Shown here: positions 1-5,512 of the stretch, piece after piece
How positions within the stretch are numbered: the stretch's first letter is position 1
Layout of the letters: the number at the start of each line of letters is the position of its first letter
From: Pseudomonas sp.
GTDB taxonomy: Bacteria > Pseudomonadota > Gammaproteobacteria > Pseudomonadales > Pseudomonadaceae
Reading direction: 5' to 3'
NCBI GenBank assembly: GCA_003527165.1
Contig: DPSI01000550.1
Coordinates: forward strand, 1-5,661
Length of the DNA stretch: 5,661 nucleotides
Notes under the pieces: generated by a model
The model's input: only the letters and a program-made list of their open reading frames with translations
Database searches by the model: none
What the model was told of the DNA's origin: nothing
Position numbers and translations under genes: made by a program

Positions 1-964
1 GCACCATGAACCACTGACCGATACCGCCCGCCGAATCGCCTACCATCAGCGAAATGCCGCCGAGCAGCGAAGCCACGGTCGTGATTTCACCTTTACCATT
101 GAGCAGCTTGTAGCGGCCGTTAAGGTGCTTGCGGCGCAGGTCGAAGACATCGACGCTGGCGCGACCACTCACCGCGAACAACCACATGTGCCGCGGATCG
201 ATGCGCAGCGCCTTGATCGGCTCGGAGAGTTGCGGCAGTTCCAGGCGTTCTTGCTCCAGACTGGTCTCACCGGTCAGCAGGTTTTCCGTGGCGGAGATGC
301 GCAGCGCTTGCAAAGCGCCATCGGTGGCACCTGCGACCATCAGGGTCTTGCCGTTCAGGCTGATGGCCGCATGCGCGATGGGCCGGCCCTGCGGGTCCAG
401 ATCCATCGGCGCCTCGCCGAAGGGATAGTCCAGCTGCGGGGTGATGGTTTTCTTGCCGTCTGGGTAGCTGATCTTGTAGTTGTGCTCAGCGACCAGTACC
501 TGGCCGTTGTCCAGGCCGAGTACGAAGCGGCGATTACCCGGCGTATCCTGACCGACCGAGACGATCCGGCTATCGGTCGGCAGTGGCAGCTCGATGCTGC
601 GCAGGGGTTCGCCGGTCTGGACACTGAAGAAGCGCACCTGGCCATCACTGCCGAGGCGCATGGCGACCTGGTTCTGCTCTTCCATCGCCAGCAGCAGCGG
701 CTCGCCGGCATCGGCCAGCCAGGCTGGTTGTTGCGCGTCGCGCGCCTCCAGCTCGGCACCTTGGAACATCGGCACGACGACCTGGGCGAGGTAGAAGAAA
801 ATGAGGGTGATCGCGCCGAGCACGGCGAGGCCACCGATGGAGACATACCAACGCGCCAGGTTGTCTTTCAGCGCGCGGATGCGGCGCTTGCGTTGCAGAG
901 CCGGTGTGTTGAAGTCCAGCCGTTGCACATCGGAATTCGCGCTCATGGTCTCTATATCGTTCAT
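1..964 (-). CDS. pstC: PstC, phosphate ABC transporter permease with long periplasmic N-terminal region (partial)
   Basis: This is the first 321 codons of an inner-membrane permease subunit for ATP-driven phosphate import; the 3' end lies beyond the left edge. A basic cytoplasmic head (about residues 1-38, with KRRIR near 26-30) is followed by one clear membrane helix (about 40-64). A long soluble, presumably periplasmic, stretch runs from about 65 to the edge. This stretch has repeated strand-rich units ending in patterns such as LDNGQVLV (151-158), ATDGALQALRI (212-223) and GDSAGGIGQW (309-318), reminiscent of beta-propeller blades. Classical E. coli PstC lacks such an insert; I recall long PstC forms from pseudomonads. 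The BPD permease helices are not in the window, so the name rests on the position just downstream of pstS, the PhoB-type promoter and overall resemblance. The ATG at 964 is chosen because AGGA lies 7 nt upstream; an in-frame ATG at 946 has a poorer site. Confidence 0.85.
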   Translation of the reverse strand, partial: MNDIETMSANSDVQRLDFNTPALQRKRRIRALKDNLARWYVSIGGLAVLGAITLIFFYLAQVVVPMFQGAELEARDAQQPAWLADAGEPLLLAMEEQNQVAMRLGSDGQVRFFSVQTGEPLRSIELPLPTDSRIVSVGQDTPGNRRFVLGLDNGQVLVAEHNYKISYPDGKKTITPQLDYPFGEAPMDLDPQGRPIAHAAISLNGKTLMVAGATDGALQALRISATENLLTGETSLEQERLELPQLSEPIKALRIDPRHMWLFAVSGRASVDVFDLRRKHLNGRYKLLNGKGEITTVASLLGGISLMVGDSAGGIGQWFMV

Positions 965-971
965 GCGAAGG

Positions 972-975
972 TCCT
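972..975 (-). promoter_or_regulatory. Ribosome binding site of pstC
   Basis: On the minus strand AGGA sits 7 nt before the ATG at 964. The second in-frame ATG at 946 is preceded only by GAGA close to the start codon, so this site favours the upstream start. Confidence 0.55.
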
Positions 976-1055
976 GGCCGCTCAGGCCGCTAAACTGCTG
1001 CGCTCATTCGGGCGCGAGTCGTTTCCACTGGCTGCTGATGGCCGGTCGGGCGCCT

Positions 1056-1089
1056 AATCTAATCAAGCTGTGTGACAGAAAAATTACAG
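1056..1089 (-). promoter_or_regulatory. PhoB-dependent promoter of pstC: Pho box plus -10
   Basis: Read on the minus strand, 1089-1072 is CTGTAAT-TTTT-CTGTCAC, two half-sites separated by 4 nt. This is the 7-4-7 layout of a Pho box, and each half matches the E. coli CTGTCAT half-site at 6 of 7 positions. After a 10-nt gap comes TAGATT (1061-1056), a 4-of-6 match to the sigma70 -10 element. In PhoB-activated promoters the box replaces the -35 element about this far from the -10. The predicted transcript would begin near 1049, giving a leader of about 85 nt before pstC. The box lies downstream of the hairpin that follows pstS, so it would drive pstC independently of pstS. Confidence 0.72.
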
Positions 1090-1104
1090 CCAAGTGACGC
1101 GACG

Positions 1105-1136
1105 ACGCCCGCCAGCGCAAGAAGCGTGGCGGGCGT
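1105..1136 (-). terminator. Strong GC hairpin between pstS and pstC
   Basis: ACGCCCGCCA (1105-1114) and TGGCGGGCGT (1127-1136) form a perfect 10-bp inverted repeat with a 12-nt loop, and the loop can add a CGC/GCG pairing with one bulged base. It starts about 44 nt past the pstS stop codon. No T-tract directly follows the stem on either strand; the nearest run of Ts on the minus strand is about 20 nt further on, inside the pstC Pho box. It may be a weak terminator, a 3'-end stabilising structure or an RNA processing site that lowers read-through from pstS into pstC. Confidence 0.55.
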
Positions 1137-1180
1137 TCTGCTCAGGCTCGCGGCAACTGCCGCAAGTCCGGCATCCGGTC

Positions 1181-2146
1181 TTAGAGACCCAGGTCTTTCA
1201 GCGTCTTGTCGACCACTGTCTTGGGCAGCGGGATGTAGCCGTCCTTGACCACGACTTCCTGACCCTGCTTGGAAAGCACCAACTTGAGGAATTCGGCGTC
1301 GATCGGGCTCAGCGGCTTGTTCGGCGCCTTGTTGACGTAAACGTAGAAGAAGCGTGCCAGCGGGAACTTGCCAGCCAGGGCGTTCGCTTCGTTGGCTTCG
1401 AAGGCCTCGCCACCCTTGGACAGCGGCACGGCGCGGACGCTGGAGGTCTTGTAGCCGATGCCCGAATAACCGATGGCGTTCAGGGTGCTGGAAATCGACT
1501 GCACCACCGAGGCCGAACCCGGTTGCTCGTTGACGTTGGATTTGAAGTCACCTTTGCACAGCGCTTCTTCCTTGAAGTAACCGTAGGTACCGGATACCGA
1601 GTTGCGACCGAACAGCTGAATAGGCTTGCCCGCCCATTCACCGGTCAGACCGACGTCGCCCCAGGTCTTGATGTCCTGCTCGCCACCACATAGGCGGGTG
1701 CTGGAGAAAATCGCGTCGACCTGCTCGATGTCCAGGCTCTCGATCGGGTTGTCCTTGTGCACGAACACAGCCAGGGCGTCGATGGCGACCGGCACTTCGG
1801 TCGGCTTGTAGCCGTACTTCTCTTCGAAGGCCTGGATTTCGTTGTCCTTCATCGGACGGCTCATCGGGCCGAGGTTGGCCGTGCCCTCGGTCAGCGCTGG
1901 CGGCGCGGTGGAGGAGCCAGCAGCCTGAATCTGGATATTGACGTTCGGGTAGCTGCGCTTGAAGTCTTCGGCCCACAGAGTCATGAGGTTGGCCAGCGAG
2001 TCGGAGCCGACGCTGGACAGATTGCCGGAAACGCCTGAAGTCTTCTCATAGTTCGGCAGTGCCGGGTCAACCGCAGCAACTGCGTTGGCAGCGCCTACGC
2101 CAGCGGCTACAAAGGTCAGGGCCGCCATCAAACGATTCAGTTTCAT
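1181..2146 (-). CDS. pstS: PstS, periplasmic phosphate-binding protein
   Basis: This is the substrate-binding component of the high-affinity phosphate ABC transporter; it binds inorganic phosphate in the periplasm and delivers it to PstC/PstA. The 321-residue length is usual for the family. A signal peptide is clear: MKLNR, a hydrophobic core to about residue 20, and likely cleavage in the small-residue stretch at 20-26. Ligand-site loops typical of PstS are visible: SVGSDSL (45-51), [10 protein letters not shown] (76-85), MSRPM (95-99) and [10 protein letters not shown] (180-189), where Arg181, Ser183 and the SGT segment are expected to contact phosphate. GYSGIGY (226-232) is also typical. 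There are only two cysteines in the mature protein (153 and 197), which could form a disulfide. The start at 2146 has AGGAG 6 nt upstream. The gene is complete and sits under a strong PhoB-type promoter. No lipobox is seen, so it should be a soluble protein and not a lipoprotein. Confidence 0.95.
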   Translation of the reverse strand: MKLNRLMAALTFVAAGVGAANAVAAVDPALPNYEKTSGVSGNLSSVGSDSLANLMTLWAEDFKRSYPNVNIQIQAAGSSTAPPALTEGTANLGPMSRPMKDNEIQAFEEKYGYKPTEVPVAIDALAVFVHKDNPIESLDIEQVDAIFSSTRLCGGEQDIKTWGDVGLTGEWAGKPIQLFGRNSVSGTYGYFKEEALCKGDFKSNVNEQPGSASVVQSISSTLNAIGYSGIGYKTSSVRAVPLSKGGEAFEANEANALAGKFPLARFFYVYVNKAPNKPLSPIDAEFLKLVLSKQGQEVVVKDGYIPLPKTVVDKTLKDLGL

Positions 2147-2152
2147 ACCTTG

Positions 2153-2157
2153 CTCCT
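2153..2157 (-). promoter_or_regulatory. Strong ribosome binding site of pstS
   Basis: AGGAG on the minus strand with a 6-nt spacer to the ATG at 2146. It is the closest Shine-Dalgarno match that I found in the window, in keeping with the high PstS output expected under phosphate limitation. Confidence 0.8.
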
Positions 2158-2193
2158 AGCAGGGGTGTGCTCGAGTGTGTTGGAACGGGGGCC

Positions 2194-2199
2194 ATTGTC
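2194..2199 (-). promoter_or_regulatory. -10 element of the pstS promoter
   Basis: GACAAT on the minus strand matches TATAAT at 4 of 6 positions and lies exactly 10 nt after the last half-site of the upstream PhoB array. This is the same spacing as in the pstC promoter. It predicts a transcript start near 2187 and a leader of about 40 nt. Confidence 0.6.
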
Positions 2200-2209
2200 T
2201 GCAGGCCGT

Positions 2210-2249
2210 GTGAACACTCTATGAACGGAATATGACAATCTGGTGACGA
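2210..2249 (-). promoter_or_regulatory. PhoB-binding array of four half-sites upstream of pstS
   Basis: Reading the minus strand from 2249 there are four 7-mers, each separated by 4 nt: TCGTCAC (2249-2243), TTGTCAT (2238-2232), CGTTCAT (2227-2221) and TGTTCAC (2216-2210). All share a TCA core at positions 4-6 and repeat with an 11-bp step, which is the layout of tandem Pho boxes. The second half-site is the best (6 of 7 to CTGTCAT), while the first and last are degenerate. Two PhoB dimers could bind side by side, the proximal one placed 10 nt before the -10 element. The array is oriented toward pstS. Confidence 0.78.
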
Positions 2250-2294
2250 TGGCGAACTTGTTCTGTGTCAGTCGCTGCCGCCGCACACAGCCGC

Positions 2295-2300
2295 TATACT
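2295..2300 (+). promoter_or_regulatory. Possible -10 of the thioesterase promoter
   Basis: TATACT matches the sigma70 -10 consensus at 5 of 6 positions and lies about 65 bp before the thioesterase start. I see no good -35 hexamer at the usual distance (TCGCTG sits at 2272-2277), so the promoter may be weak or need an activator. Confidence 0.4.
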
Positions 2301-2307
2301 CGGCCCG

Positions 2308-2329
2308 GCCCGCACTACCGCGGGCTTTT
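2308..2329 (+). terminator. Terminator-like hairpin in the leader of the thioesterase gene
   Basis: GCCCGC (2308-2313) and GCGGGC (2320-2325) pair perfectly around a 6-nt loop, followed at once by TTTT. It has the shape of a short intrinsic terminator, but no plus-strand gene precedes it. If the -10 at 2295-2300 is used, transcription would begin within a base or two of the stem. It could be an attenuator or a 5'-terminal stem-loop that shields the mRNA from decay. Confidence 0.4.
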
Positions 2330-2365
2330 CGCGCCAGAACACAATCGCGCCGCGAGTCCGACCCG

Positions 2366-2767
2366 ATGAAAGAATACGAACAGGAAGATCCAATCCCCCA
2401 GGGCGATCTGGCTTTACAGCTGACCGCCCTGCCACGCGAGACCAACGGTTTCGGTGACATCTTCGGAGGCTGGCTGGTCTCGCAGATGGATCTGGCCGGG
2501 ACCGCCATGGCCAGTCGCGTCGCGGCAGGCCGCGTCGCCACGGTGTCCATCGACCGCATGGCCTTCATGGTGCCGGTGGCGGTTGGCGCGCAATTGTCCT
2601 TCTATACCCAGACCCTGGACGTCGGGCGCAGCTCGATTCGCATGCTGGTGGAAGTCTGGAGCGATGACCCGCTGTCCAGTGAATGGCGCAAAGTCACCGA
2701 AGCGGTATTCGTCTTCGTCGCCATCGACGGCAGCGGCCGCACCCGTCCGGTTTCACCGCGCCGCTAA
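2366..2767 (+). CDS. yciA: YciA-type acyl-CoA thioesterase (hotdog fold)
   Basis: This cytoplasmic enzyme is predicted to hydrolyse acyl-CoA to free acid plus CoA, with the broad substrate range of the YciA/HI0827 group. The 133-residue length equals the family's usual 130-140. Motifs in order are PQGDLALQL (11-19), then TNGFGDIFGGWLVSQMD (26-42), where Asn27 begins the hotdog-helix motif and Asp42 matches the catalytic aspartate of the family. VATVSIDRMAFMVPVAVG (58-74) and TEAVFVFVAID (111-121) follow. The ATG at 2366 is preferred because it puts PQGD about 10 residues in, as in E. coli YciA; the frame stays open back to about 2243, but that part overlaps the pstS promoter and does not look like protein. 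Its Shine-Dalgarno site is weak (GAGT). It is divergent from pstS and convergent with the cyclase gene, so it appears to be transcribed alone. Confidence 0.9.
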   Translation: MKEYEQEDPIPQGDLALQLTALPRETNGFGDIFGGWLVSQMDLAGTAMASRVAAGRVATVSIDRMAFMVPVAVGAQLSFYTQTLDVGRSSIRMLVEVWSDDPLSSEWRKVTEAVFVFVAIDGSGRTRPVSPRR

Positions 2768-2776
2768 GCACATCGG

Positions 2777-3979
2777 TCACGCAGCCTTCGGCTGTGCCGC
2801 GTCTATGACGTAGCGATTCTTGCCGGCCTGCTTGGCCTGGTACAGCGCGGCGTCGGCAGCCTGATACAGCTGTTCGGGGGTGTACCCCGGTTGCAGCATG
2901 GCAATCCCGATGCTTGAGGTGACATTCCCGCTATACGCCGAAGCAGGATGTGGCAGCGCCCGCTCGGCGAGCATCGTCAACAGCTGACTGGCAATTGATT
3001 GCGCCGACTCGGCATCGCAGTGATAGAGCAACAAGGCAAACTCTTCACCGCCGACCCGCGCCGCCAGGTCCAGTGGCCGCCGCGCGAAGCGCCCGAGCAG
3101 CTCGGAGAACTCTCGGATCAACGCATCGCCGGCCGGATGGCCGAGGTTGTCGTTGTAACTCTTGAAGTTGTCCAGATCCAGCAGCAGCAATGCCAGCGGC
3201 TGGCGCTCGCGCCGCGCCTGCAACAGCGTCTGCTGCAGCGCCACGTCGAAATTGCGGCGGTTGGCCAGCCCGGTCAGCGCGTCGTGTTGTGCGACCCAGC
3301 CCAGCAGCTTGCGCATGAGGAACTGCTCACGCTGCGTATATTCATGGACATAACGGCTGATCGCCCCGAGCAACAGCAATATCAAGTAATAGCTGACCGA
3401 AATCCAATGCACTTGCATCTGGTTGGCCGAAAGAATCATCGTGGCGATCAACACATCGAACAAGACGATCGTCGCAGCGCAGCTCAACGCGCGCCAGAAG
3501 GTAATACCGAGAAAGAAGAACGAACAGACGATCAGCAGACCGGCGCCATAGCGAAAGGCCAGTTCAGGCTGCATCGTCTCGTACTGGATATCGATCAGCG
3601 CCGCGACCAACCCAATCAGCACGATAAATAGTGGAAACAGCCGATTGACGATTACTCGTGCGCGCCTGTAGAAAAGGGTCACAAGCAGAATCGCCATCCC
3701 AGGCACCATTTGCAGCAGGCGTAGCAAGGTCAGTTCGTGCAGCCAGCCTGGGGCCCAATGGGCAAATAGCTGCCGTTCGACATACAGATAACCGCCCACC
3801 ACTAAAATCAGCAGGCACGCGCCAAGCTGCTGCGCCAGGCGGGCTTGACGGTTCAGGTAACGGCGAAACTCGCGCTCCAGTTCCGGTGTAAATGACAGGC
3901 GACGAAAACCTCGACGCAGCTGCATCCCGTAGGGCGTATCCCGAAAATTTTCGGTGGACTGGTTGTCGAGAAATTGCAT
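2777..3979 (-). CDS. Membrane-anchored GGDEF protein, probable diguanylate cyclase
   Basis: Predicted to make the second messenger c-di-GMP from two GTP at the inner membrane. In this 400-residue protein, a charged N-terminus (1-48) precedes six hydrophobic helices at about 50-66, 83-103, 113-131, 142-161, 163-184 and 192-208. A short linker leads to the GGDEF domain (about 225-395). The cyclase signatures are intact: DALTGLANRR (233-242), DLDNFKSYND (268-277) with metal-binding Asp268, and GGEEF (310-314) in the active GG(D/E)EF form. RPLD (301-304) lies five residues before GGEEF and is a proper inhibitory RxxD site, so product feedback inhibition is expected. SSIGIA (355-360) is the usual C-terminal strand. 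There is no EAL domain. I do not recognise the helix bundle as a named sensor module, so its input signal is unknown. The ATG at 3979 has only a weak ribosome site; Met19 is a less likely alternative start. Confidence 0.9.
   Translation of the reverse strand: MQFLDNQSTENFRDTPYGMQLRRGFRRLSFTPELEREFRRYLNRQARLAQQLGACLLILVVGGYLYVERQLFAHWAPGWLHELTLLRLLQMVPGMAILLVTLFYRRARVIVNRLFPLFIVLIGLVAALIDIQYETMQPELAFRYGAGLLIVCSFFFLGITFWRALSCAATIVLFDVLIATMILSANQMQVHWISVSYYLILLLLGAISRYVHEYTQREQFLMRKLLGWVAQHDALTGLANRRNFDVALQQTLLQARRERQPLALLLLDLDNFKSYNDNLGHPAGDALIREFSELLGRFARRPLDLAARVGGEEFALLLYHCDAESAQSIASQLLTMLAERALPHPASAYSGNVTSSIGIAMLQPGYTPEQLYQAADAALYQAKQAGKNRYVIDAAQPKAA
2780..2796. terminator. Weak hairpin at the convergent 3' ends
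   Basis: CAGCC (2782-2786) and GGCTG (2790-2794) pair around a 3-nt loop, extended by one G-T wobble and one C-G pair. It overlaps the last codons of the cyclase gene and lies just past the thioesterase stop. No T-tract follows on either strand, so a role in ending the two converging transcripts is only a possibility. Confidence 0.22.
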
Positions 3980-4006
3980 CGATGGGGCTCATGTACAGGC
4001 GCGGGG

Positions 4007-4029
4007 AATGATATCACTTAGATATCATT
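4007..4029. repeat. 23-bp perfect inverted repeat, possible operator, between divergent genes
   Basis: AATGATATC (4007-4015) and GATATCATT (4021-4029) form a perfect 9-bp dyad around ACTTA. Each arm carries an outward-facing TATCAT, a 5-of-6 match to a -10 element: 4013-4008 toward the cyclase gene and 4023-4028 toward the permease gene. No good -35 partner is seen for either. A second inverted repeat shares the left arm: GGGAATG (4004-4010) with CATTCCC (4037-4043). The dyad is AT-rich in a GC-rich setting and fits the loose T-N11-A form of LysR-type sites, but no regulator gene is present. The rest of the 3980-4148 gap shows nothing further that I can name. Confidence 0.5.
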
Positions 4030-4148
4030 GCGCTTGCATTCCCGATGAACGCACCCAACGGCACCGACTTAGCGCTGCCTACATCTGGGTTGCGGCCGCA
4101 GACGCGACGCTCCACTATCTGTCCACCTGCACCATTGGATGTATCCGC

Positions 4149-5063
4149 GTGACTGCCCTTCTACTCGCTCTCTGGCCTTTGTTCGCCCTGATTGTTGCCG
4201 GCTATTTTTTGCGGCTGCGTGAATTTCCCAGCGAGGCTTTCTGGCCTGGTGCAGAGCGAATCAATTACTTCGTCCTGTTTCCGGCATTGCTATTCAGCAG
4301 CCTGGCCACCGCACCGTTGGACAATCCCGCGCTGCCGCGCCTGGCCGGGGCGGTCATGCTCGGGCTGGGGCTGGCGTGGCTGGGCCTGCTGCTGGTCAAG
4401 CGGGTGCGCGGCTGGCCAGCCGCTCGCTTCGGGGCGTTTGCACAGGGCGCGCTGCGCTTCAACACCTACCTGGGGCTGGCGGCGGTGGGCAGCTTGTTCG
4501 GCAAGGAAGGCCTGGCGTTGGCAGCACTGATGCTGGCCCTGATGGTGCCCACGGTAAACGTGATGTCGGTGTGGGCGCTAACCGCCGAGCGTGGTGTCAG
4601 CATGCGCTCGCTGTTGCTGCCGATTCTGAAGAATCCTCTGATCCTCGCCTGCCTGGCCGGCGCCGTGATAAATCTTTCGGGCCTGGGTCTGCCCGGCGGC
4701 AGCGATCGCCTGTTGAGTCTGCTCGCCGCGGCGAGCCTGCCGCTGGGTTTGCTGTGTGTCGGGGCCGCGCTGAAACCACGGGAGCTTGGCGGTGAAATCC
4801 CAGCGCTCGGCTGGAATAGCGTCCTGCGCCTGCTAGCGGTGCCTCTGTTGGCTTTTGCGGTGGCTCTGGCCGTTGATCTACCAGCAATGGAAACCACCAT
4901 CCTCGTGTTGTTCTTCGCCCTGCCTACCGCACCGACCGCCTATGTGCTGACCCGCCAGCTCGGAGGTGACAGCCGCCTCATGGCCGGCATAATCACCTTG
5001 CAGACCTTGCTCGCGGCAGCCAGCCTGCCGCTGGTACTGACCTTGCTGAACGGCCACGCCTAG
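4149..5063 (+). CDS. AEC-family permease (auxin efflux carrier-like transporter)
   Basis: An integral inner-membrane transporter of the AEC family, whose bacterial members move small organic acids such as malate or malonate; the substrate here cannot be told from sequence. From the chosen GTG it has 304 residues, close to the usual 300-320, and reads as about ten hydrophobic helices in two halves. Family features include RINYFVLFPALLFSSLA (37-53) with a kinked Pro in the first half and ALRFNTYLGLAAVGSLFG (101-118). PTVNVMSV (134-141), KNPLILACLAG (161-171) and a C-terminal half with ALPTAPTAYVLTRQLGGD (257-274) follow. The frame stays open back to an ATG at 3954, but those extra 65 codons overlap the cyclase start and the palindrome and do not look membrane-like. 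GTG at 4149 puts the first helix at the N-terminus, with a modest GGA about 10 nt upstream. It is divergent from the cyclase gene and convergent with the next gene. Confidence 0.88.
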   Translation: MTALLLALWPLFALIVAGYFLRLREFPSEAFWPGAERINYFVLFPALLFSSLATAPLDNPALPRLAGAVMLGLGLAWLGLLLVKRVRGWPAARFGAFAQGALRFNTYLGLAAVGSLFGKEGLALAALMLALMVPTVNVMSVWALTAERGVSMRSLLLPILKNPLILACLAGAVINLSGLGLPGGSDRLLSLLAAASLPLGLLCVGAALKPRELGGEIPALGWNSVLRLLAVPLLAFAVALAVDLPAMETTILVLFFALPTAPTAYVLTRQLGGDSRLMAGIITLQTLLAAASLPLVLTLLNGHA

Positions 5064-5512
5064 CGAGCCACCTGGCTACGCAGCAGGCGCAGCAGCAACA
5101 GCGGCATGCCCAGCCCGATAGCCAACAGCACCATGAGCGGACCAAGGTGGCCGACCAGCTCCTGCAGCCAGACCAGCAGCTGGCGGACAAAGAAGTCGCC
5201 CAGGCCAACGAATGCATCGGGATCGACCACGTAAGCGCCCCGCGCCCAGACTTCGTAAGCCGTTTGCAACGGCAACAGCGGCAGCGGCAGCGGCATCAGA
5301 CAGATCCAGTATCCGGCTCGGCGATGCGGGCCGAGCAGGCCCCAAGGCTGGAAGGCGGCGCGGATCAGATGAAAGAAGCAGAAGGCGTAATAGCCCACCA
5401 ATAGCAGGAAGAAGCCGCGGGCAAGAGAAGGTGCGAGCCAGAAGGCAGATATCGCAGCGCCCGCCAGCAACAGGCTGAGCGCGCCCCAGGAGGCAAAGAA
5501 GAATTTTTTCAT
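5060..5512 (-). CDS. Small four-helix inner-membrane protein of unknown function
   Basis: I do not recognise a family. From the ATG at 5512 it is a 150-residue hydrophobic protein: MKKFFFASWG followed by helices at about 5-27, 31-53, 67-88 and 124-145. Between the last two is an amphipathic, aromatic-rich stretch (RGAYVVDPDAFVGLGDFFVR, 91-110). A short basic segment, HRR (63-65), lies just before the third helix and suggests a cytoplasmic loop there. The reading frame is credible because hydrophobic blocks alternate with short polar turns and there is a GGGA ribosome site 6 nt before this ATG. An upstream in-frame GTG at 5569 would add 19 polar residues with no clear site. Its TAG stop overlaps the permease stop in a shared CTAG, so the genes are tail-to-tail with no terminator between. 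No neighbour in view hints at its role. Confidence 0.68.
   Translation of the reverse strand: MKKFFFASWGALSLLLAGAAISAFWLAPSLARGFFLLLVGYYAFCFFHLIRAAFQPWGLLGPHRRAGYWICLMPLPLPLLPLQTAYEVWARGAYVVDPDAFVGLGDFFVRQLLVWLQELVGHLGPLMVLLAIGLGMPLLLLRLLRSQVAR

Noticed and set aside
125..1057. A 310-codon open frame on the plus strand antisense to pstC.
   Set aside because: It starts at a GTG inside pstC, has no ribosome site, and its composition (many Arg, Gln, Ala, no domain pattern) is what the mirror of a GC-rich gene gives. The minus-strand frame has a clear helix, a ribosome site and the right context.
1094..1693. A 199-codon plus-strand open frame antisense to pstS.
   Set aside because: It reads through the hairpin and opposes an unmistakable PstS; no protein family features are visible.
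2243..2365. N-terminal extension of the thioesterase to a GTG at 2243.
   Set aside because: It would run through the PhoB array, the -10-like element and the leader hairpin, and family members begin shortly before the PQGD motif.
2999..3631. A 210-codon plus-strand open frame antisense to the GGDEF gene.
   Set aside because: Gln/Arg-rich mirror of the cyclase coding strand with no motif and no promoter.
4091..4100. TGCGGCCGCA, a 10-bp palindrome in the permease leader.
   Set aside because: Short GC palindromes are expected by chance in GC-rich DNA and it has no loop or T-tract and no clear relation to a promoter.
3954..4148. N-terminal extension of the AEC permease to an ATG at 3954.
   Set aside because: It overlaps the start of the divergent cyclase gene and covers the palindrome; the 65 added residues are not membrane-like, while the GTG at 4149 places the first helix correctly.
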